Positions 1 through 14,973 are shown, numbered from the stretch's first letter. The stretch is DNA of 64,000 nucleotides from Bactericera cockerelli (GCA_024516035.1 CM044958.1:40448099-40512098); one strand, 5' to 3'. The notes: a model not told the origin generated them from the letters alone. Translations and numbers: made by a program.

Positions 1-157
1 CTGCGCACACTCTAACAAATCGATCGGATAGTAATGCTGTGTAAGGTCGGTTTATAGGTACTTACGTATCTATAAATCTACATTGGTAAGTTTTTTAAGT
101 ACTGATCAAAAATTTTATGGGCAAGAGCGAAAACCCTCAGCGGAGTATTATTATTAA

Positions 158-205
158 CTAAAGGCAGGATATTCCTGTGGCAATCTCTTTTCACACAACC
201 TTATG
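158..205 (+). repeat. dispersed GGCAATCTCTT motif, copy 1
   Basis: One of five copies of a roughly 45-base motif: TAAAGG, a G-rich stretch with TTATT, then TGTGGCAATCTCTT and a CACAACC-like end. Other copies are at 14077-14125, 14930-14973 (minus), 15780-15827 and 35880-35930 (minus). It is probably part of a dispersed transposon, possibly a 3' end; class unknown. Confidence 0.45.
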
Positions 206-2459
206 TTGATAAATAAAAAAAATACTGTTTTACTAATAAAAATGCCATGACTTTCCTTTTGGATACTAGGTACGCACTTTTGTTACACCCTTTATTGCAA
301 AAAACCCCCCAAATTCATTAAAAAATAAACGAGTGAATGCGCGAACATAATGCATAATAAAAAATTATGCAAAGATTTACCTGCATGGGCCCAGGGTAGG
401 GGCCCTGTTCCGAAAATATTGAATGTGGGAAAAAAACAGGCCGTTTTGGTTCATTCTTCAGCTCATGGCATTTGCCATGGACACGGGGGTGATCAAGAAA
501 CTTATAGAACAGTTTTTTTTTTTTTTTTTTTTTAATTTTTAAGCCTGTATTACTACCAGCAAAAATCCTAGCACTTTGTCGATTTTGGAGGGGATTGCCC
601 GTCTATTTGAATCATTATTGGACCAGAAAATCCCGATATCTTGAAAATGGTAATACTTACTCCCTTACTTACTTACTCCCATGGCCATTTAAAACCGAGT
701 CGGTATTTACCTCGCCCAACATTTGTCCCCCATTTTGGTTCTGTCTAGTGCATGAAAATGGTAATAGATTTTTAATTTTGATACCTGAGGGTGGATTAAG
801 GGGGGTCAACTCTATGAAAATTTCAATATCATTTTTACCGTTTGGGCTACAGTATTGTAAACAGACAACCAAAAAATAGAACATAGTCAGCTAGTCGACT
901 GGTCAGGGTCGGGACACCAAGTCAAAAAGTTAGAAGAGGTATAAAGAGATATTATGCACCACAGCACAATGTGCGATTTCACCCCCTTGTACTGAATAAT
1001 TATAGGTACCATCAGTCAAATTATGAATGAGTCAAACTATCCCATTTAGTATTCATAAAACTATCAGATTTTTCTTCATTAAAATCATTAAACCAACAGA
1101 GAAATTTCCACGGATTTCCTTCAATGCAAAAAAAAAATACAGAGAAAAAAAAAACAATTTTTCTCTCTTTTATTTTACGCCATTTTTTAACTTTGAAAAT
1201 TTGGGATGATTTTTTTTCTGGAAAATTGCACATGCGGGAAAATATAGGAAAAGTAGGAAGGTATTTTTATTTTTCTAATGAGCAAGGTACTTAATGTTGG
1301 ATTTTTCCTTTTCATTTTTGTATGAGCTTTTGCAGGATGAAAAGAGGCCTTTTGAGTCTCTTTATGCTTTTAATTTATACATTTATATACACTCTCTTAT
1401 GTACTTAATTAAAATTGATAAATACGGACATCTTTTCCTCGGTGATCCAGCTACAGTTCGTATTCATTTCTCCTGGTCAAAGTTGGGATGAAAAGTGAGG
1501 AGTGAGAGTTAAAAAACATAAAAAATCTGACATGGTCCTACAAAACTAAACTAATCATATACTCACCTTCTCTGGGGGTTAAAATAATCAATCATTTTGT
1601 AATATTAGTAATTGTTGGCCAATTATTAACTCTAGGTAGTGTAAGTAATCATGGTATTATAGTAAGCTCGTGGCTACAAATTTAAACCCTAGACATAGGC
1701 ACTCTAGACAAGGCTTCGGTAATAAAAAAAAAAACCCTTCAAATATCCGCGCTAAAAATAAGGAGCTTGATATTTTTCTGAAATATGGTATTTGTGTTAT
1801 TCATTGTAGGCACAAAAAAAATTTATAATTAAATTTTGTTGGATCAGTTACCTGAGGGCGCCCCGATGCTATAATTATCAAAAAAACTTTTTAAAATTTT
1901 TAAAATAATTTAAAAGTTGTCTAAACTAAATAATTAAGATTATTATCAGGTGTCTACTACTTATAGATAAAAAATATAAGTAGGTACTTATTAATTTCGT
2001 AAAAACAAAGTCTTTTAGTTTTAGTTTTCTTTGTTTTTTTTAGGCGAAACGTACAGAGGAAATGATTTTTTGTGGCCCCACGCCTTCATAGGGTTTAATT
2101 CAATAAAAATGTGTAAAAAGAAAAAAATGACACTCAAGTTAACAAGAGGCTTAATTTAAATTTCGATATTAATTTAAAAATTTCCGGAAAAAAAGGGCCC
2201 TTTACATCAAAACTTTTCCCCGGGTTTTAAAATATATGTAATTTTTTAAATAACCCCTTTTCAAAACGATCCTCCATATTTTTAATGGTGCCCCCTACTG
2301 GTTTAAAAAATTTTTTTACAGAATAGAGTTTTGTGGGGGGGGGGCACAAATATTAAAATACATAAGTTGCTACATTTTAAACCCCCTTTTTCCCCTTTTT
2401 AAAAAAGTGTTTTTCTCTATTTTTTTTTTTCTTGTTTATGAAATTTATTTACATGTTAT

Positions 2460-2945
2460 TTGTATATAGTAAAATCTTTTCTCCCCTTTCTTCCCATCTC
2501 TTCCCCCCCTCTCTTTTTTTACATCTTTTTGTATTTTTTGAAAATTTTGCGGTTTTTGCTGGAAAAAATTTAAAGGGGTCTTCTTCTCAACCTTTTCTTT
2601 CTCTCTCTTCCTTTTTTTGTTCTTTTTTCTCTCCCTTTCCCCCTTTTTCTGTCTCCTTTTCTCTCCCCCCTTCCCTCTCTTTCCCTTTTTTTCCCCTTTT
2701 TTCTGTTTTCCCCTTTCTTCCCCTTCCCTTTTCTGTCTTTCCCCCCTTTTCTCTTTTTTCCTTTTTCTCTTCCTTTTCCCCTCTTCTTCCTATTTTTCTT
2801 CTCTTTTTCTTTCTTTTCCTTTCTCTCTCTTCTCTCTCTTCTTTTCCCTTTTTCTCTCTTTTCTTTTTCCCCTTTTTCCCCTTTTTTCCCCCCCTTACTT
2901 CCTTTCCCTTTTTTCTGTCTTCTTTCTTCCCCTCGGTTTTTTAAA
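2460..2945. repeat. long polypyrimidine tract
   Basis: About 480 bases are almost purely C and T on the plus strand, with only a few short purine interruptions. Any frame through it gives Ser/Phe/Leu/Pro-only peptides, so the apparent long open frames here are compositional artefacts. Confidence 0.75.
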
Positions 2946-5900
2946 AAACAAATAAATTTTAAATTTTTTTAAAGTTTGCCTCGAAAAAAACAAATGTTAA
3001 AAAATCCCACGTACCCCAAATTTAAGTACAAGGGTGCACCTTTATTTTAAGGTGTTTTAAAATAATACCATCTTGACCCCACCCCCCAAATTTAAAACAG
3101 CTACCCCCCCTCCGAAGATTGTACAGAGCTATATTTTTCCCCCTTTATTTTCCCTTTGCTTTTTTAAAAAATAAAAAAGGGTGGGATGAAAAAAATTAAA
3201 AAAATTTATAGGTAAAATTTTTTTTTTTGTTTTGAAAGACTTTTTTTTAATTTTTTAAAAATTGCTTTGAACGGTTGTTGTAAAACGATCACCTTGTAAG
3301 CCTTTTATTATAAAAAGTGTTTGTGTACGGATAGAATTTATTACTTGGAAGATTTTTAAATTTTTGGATTCAAATTGACAAATTTTTCCCCAAAAATTTT
3401 TTTATTTTAAAATTACAGCAAAAACCAAAAAAAGGTAGTTTTTTTCTTTACCCCTTTTTTAACGAAGACAAATAATAAGAAATTTTTCAGGGCTTTTTTA
3501 AGTGGGCCCTTCCAAAAAAACTTTCATCTCCAAATCTCCGTTTCAACCCCCCACACAGGCAAATTTATTGGGTTTTTCCCAAAAATTTAACCCCAAACAG
3601 AGGGTTTGTGTGACTTGAAAGGGGATTGGGGATTTGAAAAGTGGAAAGTTTTTTTGGAATGGGCCAAAAAGGGTTTTGTAGGGGGGAAAGATGGAAAAAT
3701 TAAAAAATTTTAAACATCCATCCCAAATTTTAACTGCTAAATTTTTTTTCACCAAAGTTGAAGTTGGGTTTATAAAATAATGGCTATTTTCGGTGTTTAA
3801 ATTTTAAAGGGTGTTTCCCCAAAAATTTTTTTAAATATTATGGGCAAAATTTAAGTAACCTAACTTAGTAAAGTATTTTTTTCTACATATTGTACTTAAT
3901 TTTAAAAAAACAAAAGTAGTGGGGGGGACAGGGGGATAGGTGGGGGGTTTCGCTTTTGGGCTAGAAAAAAAACTCCCGCACAATGAAAGGGTTTTGACAA
4001 CATAGATTTTTTAAATTTAAATTCGGGAGCGATCAAAAAAATTTCCAAATTTAAGCGCAAAAGGTTAAAAACCCTTTTATTATGTGCAACAAAAAAAAAT
4101 TTTTTTTCCCCCTGCTCTTTTGCTGGCCCGCGGGGGGGAGTTGAAATTTGACCAAAATGAAAATTTTTTTTTCCCCCCGGCAAGACAACCAAAGGGCTCA
4201 GTGGGGTTTTTTGTATGAAGAACTTGTTTCCAGTCTTTTCCCCCCCCCGGGTTCAGAACCAACAACTAATTTTTCTTTTGTTTTCATGTCCCTTGTCCCG
4301 TTGTGTAAAAAAATGGAAATGGGCTTCTAAAATTTTGGGGGACCTACTTTGGGAAAGGGTTTTTTTCTTTAATAAACCCCCTTGGGTTTGAAAACAAAGA
4401 TCGAGTCTAGCGTCCAGTTTTTACTTGGGAACAGTTTTTTAAATTAAAACAAGTCAATCATTGAGAGGATTTCTTTAGGGAAAAAATCCCAAGATGGCAA
4501 AAGGGACCCGCATTGTCTCTTTGTACGCTAAGAAATCTCGCAACCCCCAAAAAATGTGGGGGGGTTTTCCCGGAATAAAAAAATTAAAATCATAAATTCC
4601 TAATGTTTTTTTTTTTTTTTTTTTTTTTTTTAGAAAAAAAGGACAAGGGGTTTTTTTTCAATTAAAAAAGGGCCGTAATCTACTTATTATGGTAATTCTG
4701 ATAGATTTGGGTTAAATAAAACTTGAAAATTGGCGTTTAGCGATCGACGCCATGTTTTTTATACCCAAAATCATGTTTATGAATTGCTTTTTCCCGGGAA
4801 AGATTAACCCGCACAAAAAAGGAAAGGGGTGAAAAAAAAGTTTAAAAAAATAGGGAAATGGATGAGAAATGTAAGCCGGGAAATTTTACGGGGGATTAAA
4901 AATGGGGTTTTTCTTTCCCGCTTTTCAGGGTTTACTTTTTTTTTTTTTTTTTTGAAGTGGGGTTTTAAAAACGCTTTCAACTCCTGGTTAAACCCCGGGG
5001 GTTTTTCCCCCCTTCGCAGGGAAAAAATCACAAACCCCCCCCCACCCCCACATTTTTTCCCCCCAGTGAGTGGGGGCCGGGGAAAAAAAGCGTACGAGAA
5101 TTAGAATTTGAAGGTCACCCCCCAAAAAATTTAAAACCCCCTGGATTGCCTTAACTTCGGTGTTTTTGAAGGGGGAAAGGGGTATTCAACATGCCATTTG
5201 AGGGGTTTAGGGTGATTCAAAAAAGAAGTTTTTTTTTAAAATTTTTAAAATTTTAAAAAAAATTTTTATTGAAATGGTGCCAAAAAATGTTAAGAGGTAT
5301 TTTAATCCCAAAAACAAAAAAACCCGCTACTAGGCATACTTTTCCCGTGAAGAATTTAAAATTTTTAAATTTTTTAAAGGTTTTTGCTTAAAAAATAATT
5401 TTAAAATTTTTACAGTTCAATAATAAAACGATAGTCCTTTTTAGACCCCCGAAGTCAAAAAAACATCCAGCAAACTTATGAACTTGGGATGAAAAAAAAC
5501 AAATTTGAAACCGTCCCCCTCGCGTCGGCGCACGTCGGATGTGTCGTGATCCCGTCCCTTCCCACCCTCCCCCTACGATGGGAAAAGTTAAAATGTGGGT
5601 GGGTTATAGTGGGTTTTGTTTGCGAGTATTTAGTGGAGAATTTGTAAAACCCCAGTTAAAATTTTATAAGGACACTGAAAAAAGGGGATAAATAAAAAAA
5701 AGGAAGATTTTGATGCTAAAAAAAATTCCCCTTTCCTGGTTCACCCGTATAGTCAGGTTTTTTTTTCCGAGGAGGAAAAACCCCCTGACCCTTTGCTTTC
5801 GTTCGCATCCCAGAAAGTTTTCTCTCGCTGTCAGATTAAGTTTTTGAAGTTATAAAAAGGAGAGCGGGGTATCTTTCAGTAAAAACAATATGGAGCAACT

Positions 5901-7920
5901 TTCCCCTGATTTCCTCTTTTCACGTCTGGGTTGAAAAACAAAAATTAGAATTTATGTGTGCGCCATGTCCTCGGGAAACTTTATTTTAGTCATTTTTCCC
6001 CGAAAAATGGAGTTGGTAGATAATACATAAAAGAAGTATCTAATTATACGATATTTTTTAAAATAAAGAATTTTGCTTCCCCAGAGTGTGCTAAGTACAT
6101 TGAAAAAAGGCTGTTTAATAATATTACAATAACCCCTAATTTAGCTCAGTATCTGACAAATCCCCAAATTTTACCACATCTCCTTGTACCGAATTTTATT
6201 CAAAAAAGATTAAAAAACCCTTTTTCACAGTGAATAGAAGAGAAAACAGAAGTACGAAGAAAAACCCCCTGGTTGAAGTTTTAATCAAAAATTTCAAGTA
6301 GGGAAAAAAGAAAGCTGAAAGAGAAAGTGAAGGGAGCAAAAATGTAAGAACTCGCACAAAAAAAAAGGAAACTCAATCCTTTTTTGAGAAAATAAATCAT
6401 GGTCCCAAGGGTTAAAGAAAAGGAATGGAGGAGGGGAAAAGAGAAGGAAAAGGAGAAAGAATGGGTGGGGCGAGCAAGGATAAAAAAAGGAATGAAAAGA
6501 GACCTTCCCTTTAGTGAAAAAAAAAGCAAAAATAGAGAATAGAAAAGAGGGGAAAATTTCAAACTAAAATTTTTTAATAACATTTTACCTCATTTCAAGT
6601 TTTCACATTATAGCTATAGAATTTCCTTTTGTAAGTCTCGGGGTTTAAATAAGTGAGCTATTTGCTATTTTATTAAGTTATACCGCCCAAAAAATCCCTT
6701 ATAATTTTCTTTTGCGTATTCCCGAATTTTTTTCGTAAAAAACTGAAAGAGTTATGAAAAACGGTTATTTTAAATATGAGATTGCGTAAAAACCCACTTT
6801 TATGCTCTACTTATATCGCTGCCGATAGTAATAAACAAAAAACTTTTATGTAAATTTATAATCCAAAAAAAACAAATGGATTTGCGATGGAAGAAATGAA
6901 GGAAAATCCGGGGAAACTATAAAATAAAACCCCTTTGTGGAATTTACTTTAAACAAAACCCCAAACTTTAACAAAAAACAAAAAATAATGTCCAAACTTT
7001 TCTCTCTCTCCCCCCCCCACCCAAACCATAATTAATACCCGGGTTTATTTTTTCTTTGTTTTTTCATTGCCCTTTTTGATAGCTCTTTTTGTGAAAATCT
7101 GAAATACTAGTACGTTAAATTTAAATAAACTTTCGTATTTCTATTAGGAAATGACGGGTACAGGAAAAAATAAAATAAATTTAAAACCACCAACCAATAA
7201 AACCCAAAAGGTAAATGAAAAAATCTATTAATCTTGAAATTTTATCTAAAATCCAGTCTATATGTATAAAAATTATTGTTTTTTTCTGTTAATTCAATAA
7301 GTTTTACTGAATTATGTTCATTTACATGCCTGTTAAGGCCACAATTTGCCATCGACGTCAAATTCCTCAGAAACAAACAAAGGGAAACGAAATTTACGAA
7401 AAAAAAACTTCTTACTTACCACAAATTACCACAATACAGACAAAGGGGATCTTTTTTTGGATGTTTGGATGGGAAAATATTTGGAACACAAAAAGTTAAC
7501 CGCAAATACTTTCCAAATTTAGAGAAAATTTCTTGACCCTATAAAATATTCTATCGAGTATCAATCTATTTAGGGAAAGGGGGGGCAGGAAGGCTATAAG
7601 AAATAAAAAAATCAGTGAGGGTTAGTAGGGTTAAGTCGACCCCCATAAAAACATTAGTTAAGTAATATATTAATATTCTGGATATCTGGACGACCGGGTA
7701 GGGGTTACGGTGTTCAGTGTTTTCCATAAAATCTTGGAAATTTGGAAAAATTTTTTGATTTTTTTTCCAAGTTTAAAATTATTAATAATAATAAATTTTT
7801 TGTGGAAGGTAAACCAACCACAGGCGAGGTTAATGCCAAAACATTTTCTACCTCCTAACCCCCAGAGTCTTTTTATTATGTGGCACAAAAACAAAAATTT
7901 AAAGAGGAAAAAATTATGCA

Positions 7921-7995
7921 CTGGGTGGGATTCAAACCCAAAGATCCCTTCGTCCCGGGTTACCAGACTAGCGCGTTAACACTTGACTGCCAGTG
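7921..7995 (-). repeat. tRNA-like SINE head, degraded
   Basis: Read on the minus strand this has a box-A-like stretch (GGCAGTCAAGTGTTAACGCG) and, about 35 bases later, a box-B-like GGGTTTGAATCCC. No cloverleaf of tRNA-gene quality is visible, so it is more likely a SINE promoter than a tRNA gene. Confidence 0.4.
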
Positions 7996-8877
7996 CAGGT
8001 GATTTTTAATTATCTTTTTTAATCCTCAAAATAAAACTCATCAATTAATGGAGTTCAATAAAATTGGTTTTATAGAAAGTAGGATGTATCTTTTTAAAAA
8101 GGGCGTTAAGAGAAACAGATATTGATTTGTCCCGTGAAAATAAAAGCTAGATATCTAGATAAAAACGCAACCGAGCATACAAAGAGAGAAAAAGGGAAAG
8201 GGGGAGAAGCTCTTCCTTAGAGAGTAAAAAAATGAAAGATAAAAGAGAAAAGGGGAAATGGGGTGAGGGGGAAGAAGTAGAGAAAGTTTGGCTTTTTAGT
8301 TTTAGGGTGGGAAATGAAAAAATTTTCCAAAATGGGTCCCCCCCCTTTTCCCCTTCTCACGATTTTAATTTTTGTCGAAACTGATGTGAAAACTTGTTGA
8401 GCATTTTTGGTTTTACTAGATGAATAATACCTATTATCAAAGTGTGACATGAAGAATCCCGCAAAGATTCTAAAAACTAAGATTCAGAACACGATCGTCA
8501 CAATGGTGTGACGTTTACTGAAATATTGGGATGATATATTTAATTTCGCTTCGAGTAATAATATTATACGAGAAAATGACTCTTTTTGACCAATGTTTTT
8601 TGAAGAACGGGATTCAAATGGCTACAACGTTGATTTATGCCAAATGGAACAGTGAATACAATGTTTTTTGTTTTAAAACGGGGGAGAGGTGCCATGGGGG
8701 TGAAGAATTTTTTAACAAATTAACCTTCTTCATGTTGGTAATTCAAATTTGGGGAGGTTAAACGGGGAATTTTCCGAAACCGAGACATGCTAGTTATGTC
8801 CGAAAACGTTTTTTCTCGAAAGACCTTCATATTTTAGGAGCGGGAAAGGAAAAAACCCCAGCCAATGCGTCGATGAG

Positions 8878-9004
8878 AGGGTTTTTTCACAAGCGAACAT
8901 TGTTACTAAAAATGTTATTTCAAACAATCGAAAAAATTTTTAATGCCGGGGCCACACTGCGCATTGTTAGTAACAATGTTCGCTTCGTGTGGACCCCGGG
9001 ATTA
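8878..9004. mobile_element. palindromic MITE, degraded copy
   Basis: This aligns along its whole length with the clean MITE at 28853-28987: AAGCGAACATTGTTA, then TATTTCAAACAA, then AATGCCGGG and CCACACTGCG, then AACAATGTTCGCTT and GTGTGGACCCCGGG. The differences are mainly homopolymer length changes and one- or two-base losses. Confidence 0.65.
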
Positions 9005-12000
9005 AACTTTACAGGGCATTCAAAAAAAACAGGTTTGGGACACACCCTTCGTCGGACGGCCAAATTTTAGCTACCAGATAACCGGATGAGTAAATTCGTA
9101 TGAAGGTTCGCATTTCCGTTTCCCCCCAACTCACACACCAAGATGAACCTTGTCCCGCAGTATGCACCTAGATGCTGTCCGCTGGCTTCAATAAGTTTTT
9201 TGGTTCTTTAAAAATTTTATGGGTGTTTTAAATACCCGGCACTATCTTTGGGGCCCAAAAAAGCATTTTTAAATTTTTAAAAGAAAATTTGCAATCTTTT
9301 TTTTTCTAGAGAGGGGTCAAACTTTTGCAATTCAGGCAAAACCAGGACCATTTTGGTCTGGGGACATGTGGGGGTTTTGGCACTAAAACGATGTGCCATA
9401 CCCCCTAAAAAACCCCCTCTCTTTTTAAACTCATACCCTGGAACTGTTGCATAACATTATTCAGGCCTTCAGTATTTTTTCAGATATAATAGAAATTTTA
9501 AATATATGAGTATTGAGTTTAATTTTGAAAATGAATACTTTTGGTTTTTAAAAGGTTCTTGGAATCAATGAAGGAAAATGGGGTTTTTTTTTTCTTTTTA
9601 AAAGTTCTGCGCAATGATTTGTATTTTTTGATGGAATAATTTTGGGTGGCAGCTAAGGGCAAACCCAAATATAATCTTGTAACCGCACCAAGGTGCTCTA
9701 CAATAATTTCTTGCTTAAAAAAAACACGGACTCTCGATAAAAATATTAAATTTCAAAAAAATTTTAAACAAAGTTGGTTTTTACCTTAAAAATCGTCGGA
9801 TCCCTTTTGAAAACTCACCCGAAAAATAAGCTTTTTCGGAGAGAGAGGAGAAAAGCGGGAGTGAGATAGGGAGACGGGGGATCGTCGAAAAAGATATTTA
9901 AATTTCCCGGCAAAAGGAGGAGAATAGAAATTATAGCTTTTAAAAAGAAAAAAGGGAAATAACCAGAGGGAAAAGGAGAAGGGAAAATAGGAAGGGGGGG
10001 GGTAAAATGGGGGGGTAAAGGAAAAATGTGAGCGGGGAGGTGAAAAAAAGGCGCCCCTTTTAATTTTTTTTTTTTAAACTAATGCACTATGAAAATTTCT
10101 AATCTCGGGAGAATTAGGGGTTGTTTTCTTGCAAAATTTATCATGTTTAAGATATTTTTTTGTGAAAAAAAGGCGCACAAAAAGGGTTTTCAGTTGGTAG
10201 GTAGATTTATTCTAATATTTTTTCTCTGCGCCCTCCCGGGGAAGTTTTGTGAATAAAAATAATGTTCTAAAAATTTGGGATTACGTCCCCTGGTGTTTAT
10301 TTAATATTACGGAAAATACAAACAAGTAGGGAATACCCAGTATGCATCTTTCGTAGTTTTCGATCGTTTTTCCCCCAGACAAACATTTTTCAAGTTTGTA
10401 AAGGGGCCAAAATTTAAACTCATAATGTATATAATTTAGGTAATATAAAAGACAAGTAAAACGACACTTGGAACTTTTTTTTTTTTTTACCCCAAATCAA
10501 ATTAAAAGGAAAAATTTTCCCCGTAAAGTGCAGAAAGAAATCGTTTTTGGGTGAGATATTAAATCAACTTTAAAAATTTTATTAAGGCAAACGTTTTTTA
10601 TTTTAAAAAACGTAAGTATTTAAACAGACAAATGACCAAAAAGAAAAGTGATAAAATAAGAGGGAAAAATATGTACAAAATATAAGTAAGCAAAAAAAGT
10701 TATGAAAAGAACGAGATTCAAACAACTTGGGGCGGAGGTTTTAAAGTCAAGTCGCTGTCCATTTTTCAGATGAGGAATCCAAAGGGAACACAAAACTTTC
10801 TGCAGGATTATAATAAGAATCACAAAGGATTGCAAGCGGAGAGTTTCAACTTTTTCTTTGTGGCCTTTCACCTCAGCAAAACCTTTTTTTCATTTTTTTA
10901 TCACATTATAAAAAAACAAACAGAATTTTTTATTAAAGGTTGCAAGTCTTAATTTCATTTTGAAATAATATTTTAAACATATAAGAATTTACAAAAATTA
11001 AATAAAATAAAGTCATTTCGCTGTAAATATTTGGATCATCAATCAATTAATCATTGAAAATAATAAAGCTCACTCATGGGCTCGTTTTTTCTCAAGTGAC
11101 CTGGGTTCCCGGAACAACAACAGTGGGACAAAACCAGTGCACAGAGTGTTTTTCGGAGAAGAGGGGGACGACCATGCAAACGACGGGCTAAACCCCTGTG
11201 CTATTAAGATGAATTGCGTCAAGTAAAGTTTATTGAGTCGTAGCCTTTAAGCCCTTTTATGATCTGACCGTACAGCTAGCGTGGGTACCAAGATTTTTCT
11301 TTTTTTTTTTTCGACCTTTGAAACCCAACGTGAACGAGTTTTAAATTAAAGGAAAATTACAATACTATTTTTTTCATTAAAGTCCATTTTGGGGCAAAAC
11401 AAGAGATCCAAGATATTTGTATAAAAATGTTTAAATTTCAACAAACGGTTGGGTATGTTGTCTCTAAAATGGGGGGGATGGGTTTTTTTTGTGGGTGTAA
11501 ATTCCCACTATTATACAACTGTTGATGTCCCTTTTAAAAATTTTTCCCCCCCTTTTCCCAAAAAAAAATCTAAGTTGATAAGAATAAAATATAAATCTCC
11601 TTTTGCCATTACTGAAAAGTTAAAGATAGCAAAACGTGGTCACAGGTCAAATAAAGTGAGGAAAAAAAAAAATTACAAGTCTAGACGGGAGCCCAATCCC
11701 CCTTTTAATGCTGATACCAAGAGTAAACAAAGCGAGGGGCTTTTTTTTTTGTTTCCTAAAGATGAAAACGTTGCAGATTCATCGGGGGTTTTAAAAAGAA
11801 ATTAAAAAATTATCATATAAGTGTAACTTACAAAAAATGATAATCTTATATTACCTTTAAGAATTACACTTTTTTGGTTTTTTTAAAACATTTTTCCCCC
11901 GAATTCCCCGCACCTGATTTAAATCCATTTTGAAAATTTTACAAAAAAACAATTTTTTACTGTTGTCCAAAATTTCAATCAAAATATCTACAAAATATGT

Positions 12001-14076
12001 TAGGACATCCAAAATTCCCGCCCTTTCATTCCTTTTAGAATACCACAATACTTTCATACGATAATACCATCCGAAAAAATTTGGAATCCATTGCATTCCC
12101 CCGAAATACCCCCTTGGAAAGGGGAGCTAAAGGCTTTCTTTTTCGAAAAAAAAAAGCTCCACCGAAAGAAACTTTTCGTTTAAATGAGAAAATTAAAATT
12201 TTCTGAGATATCTTTTTTCCCTTCCTTCTTCTTCATTTTTTCTCTCTTCCCCCCTCAGACTCATTGCTCTTTCTCTCATATAATTTTTTATTTTTCCATT
12301 CCATATTCTCTTTCTGTACCGTTTGCTTTGCATAATTAAGTTTATGTGAATTTTTCTTATGTTCAAGTACCCAGGTAGCAAAAAGGGGAAAAAAATTTTT
12401 GAGAAAAGTAAGGACTTTATGGTGTGTTTTTATTTTTTTCAATGTAAATATTTAGATAATATTTTGAATGTGTATTCGAACTTTAGTTGAGTAGAATAAT
12501 TAGCTCTTTCTAAGGTCACAATTTCTTTGTTTATTAGAGACGTTTTTATAGTTTAATATTGCTGGTGCGTATCATTGTTTATTACATTTATTTTCCCTTT
12601 TTATTCCGCAATATTTCTATTTATTTTTTTGTTTCTTTTTTCTTTTTTAATTATTTAGGTAATTTTAAAACAATCAGCTAAAAAAATCAATACCTCACCA
12701 AGGGGGGAAAAACTTGCATGTTGATTGGTTTTTTGCAAATATTGTTGGTCGGTCTTTTTTGGTTTTTATGTATAATTTTTGGTCCCAAAGGCCCCTCTGG
12801 GGATCTTTAAAAATTATAGGTGATGTTTTTTGTTTTTTTATTATGAAAAAAAGAAGGTTCGTAGCCATATTTAAGTTCAGTATGGGGTGCCCGATTAAAA
12901 ATTTAAAGGCCCTTGCAAACCCTAAAATTTTAATGAAACACTTACATAAACAAATTCTACATTAGATCGACAGGAGTAAGCAACTAAGCACAGGTGGCTG
13001 GGAACGAACATAGAAACAGAAGAAAAAAGTGGAACCCAAACAGCTACGTGATATGAAGAACAAGACAGAAAGTTTTCAGCAGCGCAGGAAAATAAGGAAA
13101 ATTAATAAAAGGGAAAGCCCCAAAGTTATTTTGTCGGATTTCCCCAAACTAGAAAATTCATTCGAGGGGGGAAAAGATATTCCCTCCTTTTTTTCCCCCT
13201 TCAGATCTAGGACTGGATGTGATCTCAAACCATTGGATCTTAAACAGAAATAAAGGACTAGCTGAACAAGAAAAACAAAATTTTTTAAAGTATTATGAAA
13301 TTTAATTTTCGTACTCCCTAATTTTTGTAAAACCTTTTTGAATTAGAATTTTTTCCTCCCAAGGAAATTTTTATGATTTAGATTAATAATTTATTACAAA
13401 CTCAAAAATTGTCATATTAGGTTTAAATTTTAAATTTGTGTCGATGTATTTTCAATAGAGATTGTTGGAAAATTTTAAAAATAAAAATAATAAAGTCTTT
13501 CCCCCTAATAGATTTGAGTAAAAAAAATAGTAGCTACGTCAAATTTAAAAAAAGAAAAGGAAAAAGCCAAACCCTTTGCTCAAACCCAAACTTTCACAGG
13601 GCTAATCCCTGGAAAAACAAAATGAAAGAAAAGGAGGAAAGGAAACCCTATGATTTGGAAGAGAAGAAAATAAAAAGGGAAAAAGAAGAAGAATTTGTTT
13701 TTGTTTGCTTTCATTTTCTTGGCGTCACGTCCCGGAGAATAAGTCGGGAAAATTTGGGCGAGAGAGAGAGAGAGAAAAAGAGGGGAGAGGAGGCTATAAT
13801 TTGAAATTTAACCGACTTTAAGTTTTTGAATTAAAATTCGAAAACTTCATTTGGTTTTTATCATTTTTTAAACAAGAAATTTTTAAAACTTACCCTATAT
13901 CACATGGAATTTTATACCTAGGTTTTTAAAAGTTTTTATTTTAATTTTTGTATTTGCTTTATTGGGAAGACGAAGTAAAATTATACAGTACAATACAATG
14001 AAAATTATATAGAAAAAAAAAAATAGAATTTAACAAAGAAACAAAAAAAAAAGAGAATAAATCTAATGTCCTACTT

Positions 14077-14125
14077 GAAGGGCGGGGTTATTTTCCTGTG
14101 GCAACCCTGCCACCCAACCGTATTA
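14077..14125 (+). repeat. dispersed GGCAATCTCTT motif, copy 2
   Basis: Reads AAGGGCGGGGTTATTTTC, then TGTGGCAACCCTGCCACCC. It is followed by a short ATT microsatellite at about 14128-14142. Confidence 0.45.
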
Positions 14126-14929
14126 GGTATTATTATTATTATTGCCTATTTTTTTTGTTTGAGCAATATATTTTTTTTTGCTCTCTTTCTCTCTTCTACT
14201 TACCCGCCCAAGATTAAACGTAAAAAAAAATATTTTTTTTTTCAGCCAAAAAAGTACTAACTGATAGTTAATGCCGATATACGCATTCCCCTTGGAAATA
14301 AAAAAGTTTTAAAACTCCTTTTAATTATCAAACTTCAAGGAACTTTTTCCGTGTGGATATCCCCCTTTTTAGTTTTCCCCAAAAAAATAAATACAGCCCC
14401 TATATTATAACCTTTTAAAAAAATTTCCCCCAAACAGAAATTGATACAACGGTTTTCCCGCTTACTTCATCTAAACAAAGCTACACAAGACACGAAATAA
14501 ATAATATGCGAAAATTTCCCACTCTTGTACCTACATTATAAATTTATCCACAAACTAGAATACTCAGAAGGGCCCCAGAAGATGGAAGAAAAAAAAAATG
14601 TGTAATTAATCAAATCGTCTTCTTCTACCCTTCCTCCCCGTACCTCTCTCCCTCCAAAACCCAACCTTGGGGAGGGAATGGAACCCCCCCCACCCATACC
14701 ATGAAAAAAAGAAAGATATGAGAGTAATTTTTCCCGGATATTATTATTTTTTTACATACAGGGGAGCAGACAAGAAAGACCAATTCTAAAAAAAAAATCG
14801 GAACAAAAAATATTTTTTTTTTTCAAAAAAAACACAATCTTTTCCCTTTTTTAATATAAGAAAAAGCATCGGAAAATAAACGAGTACTTGTACTTGTTAT
14901 GATTTACCAACTGTACAAGTGTACATAAG

Positions 14930-14973
14930 GGTTGGGTGGAAGAGATTGCCTAGCAAAAACCCCCCCCTTTACT
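14930..14973 (-). repeat. dispersed GGCAATCTCTT motif, copy 3
   Basis: Minus-strand copy: TAAAGGGGGG, then TTTTTGCTAGGCAATCTC, then TTCCACCCAACCC. It faces copies 2 and 4 in inverted orientation. Confidence 0.45.

Noticed and set aside
2432..2955. 170- and 112-codon open frames
   Set aside because: They run through a polypyrimidine tract; products are almost only Ser, Phe, Leu and Pro.
7276..7979. Several 60-90-codon frames in the first 20 kb
   Set aside because: Local sequence is homopolymer-distorted and the products are Lys/Phe/Asn-biased; nothing can be concluded.
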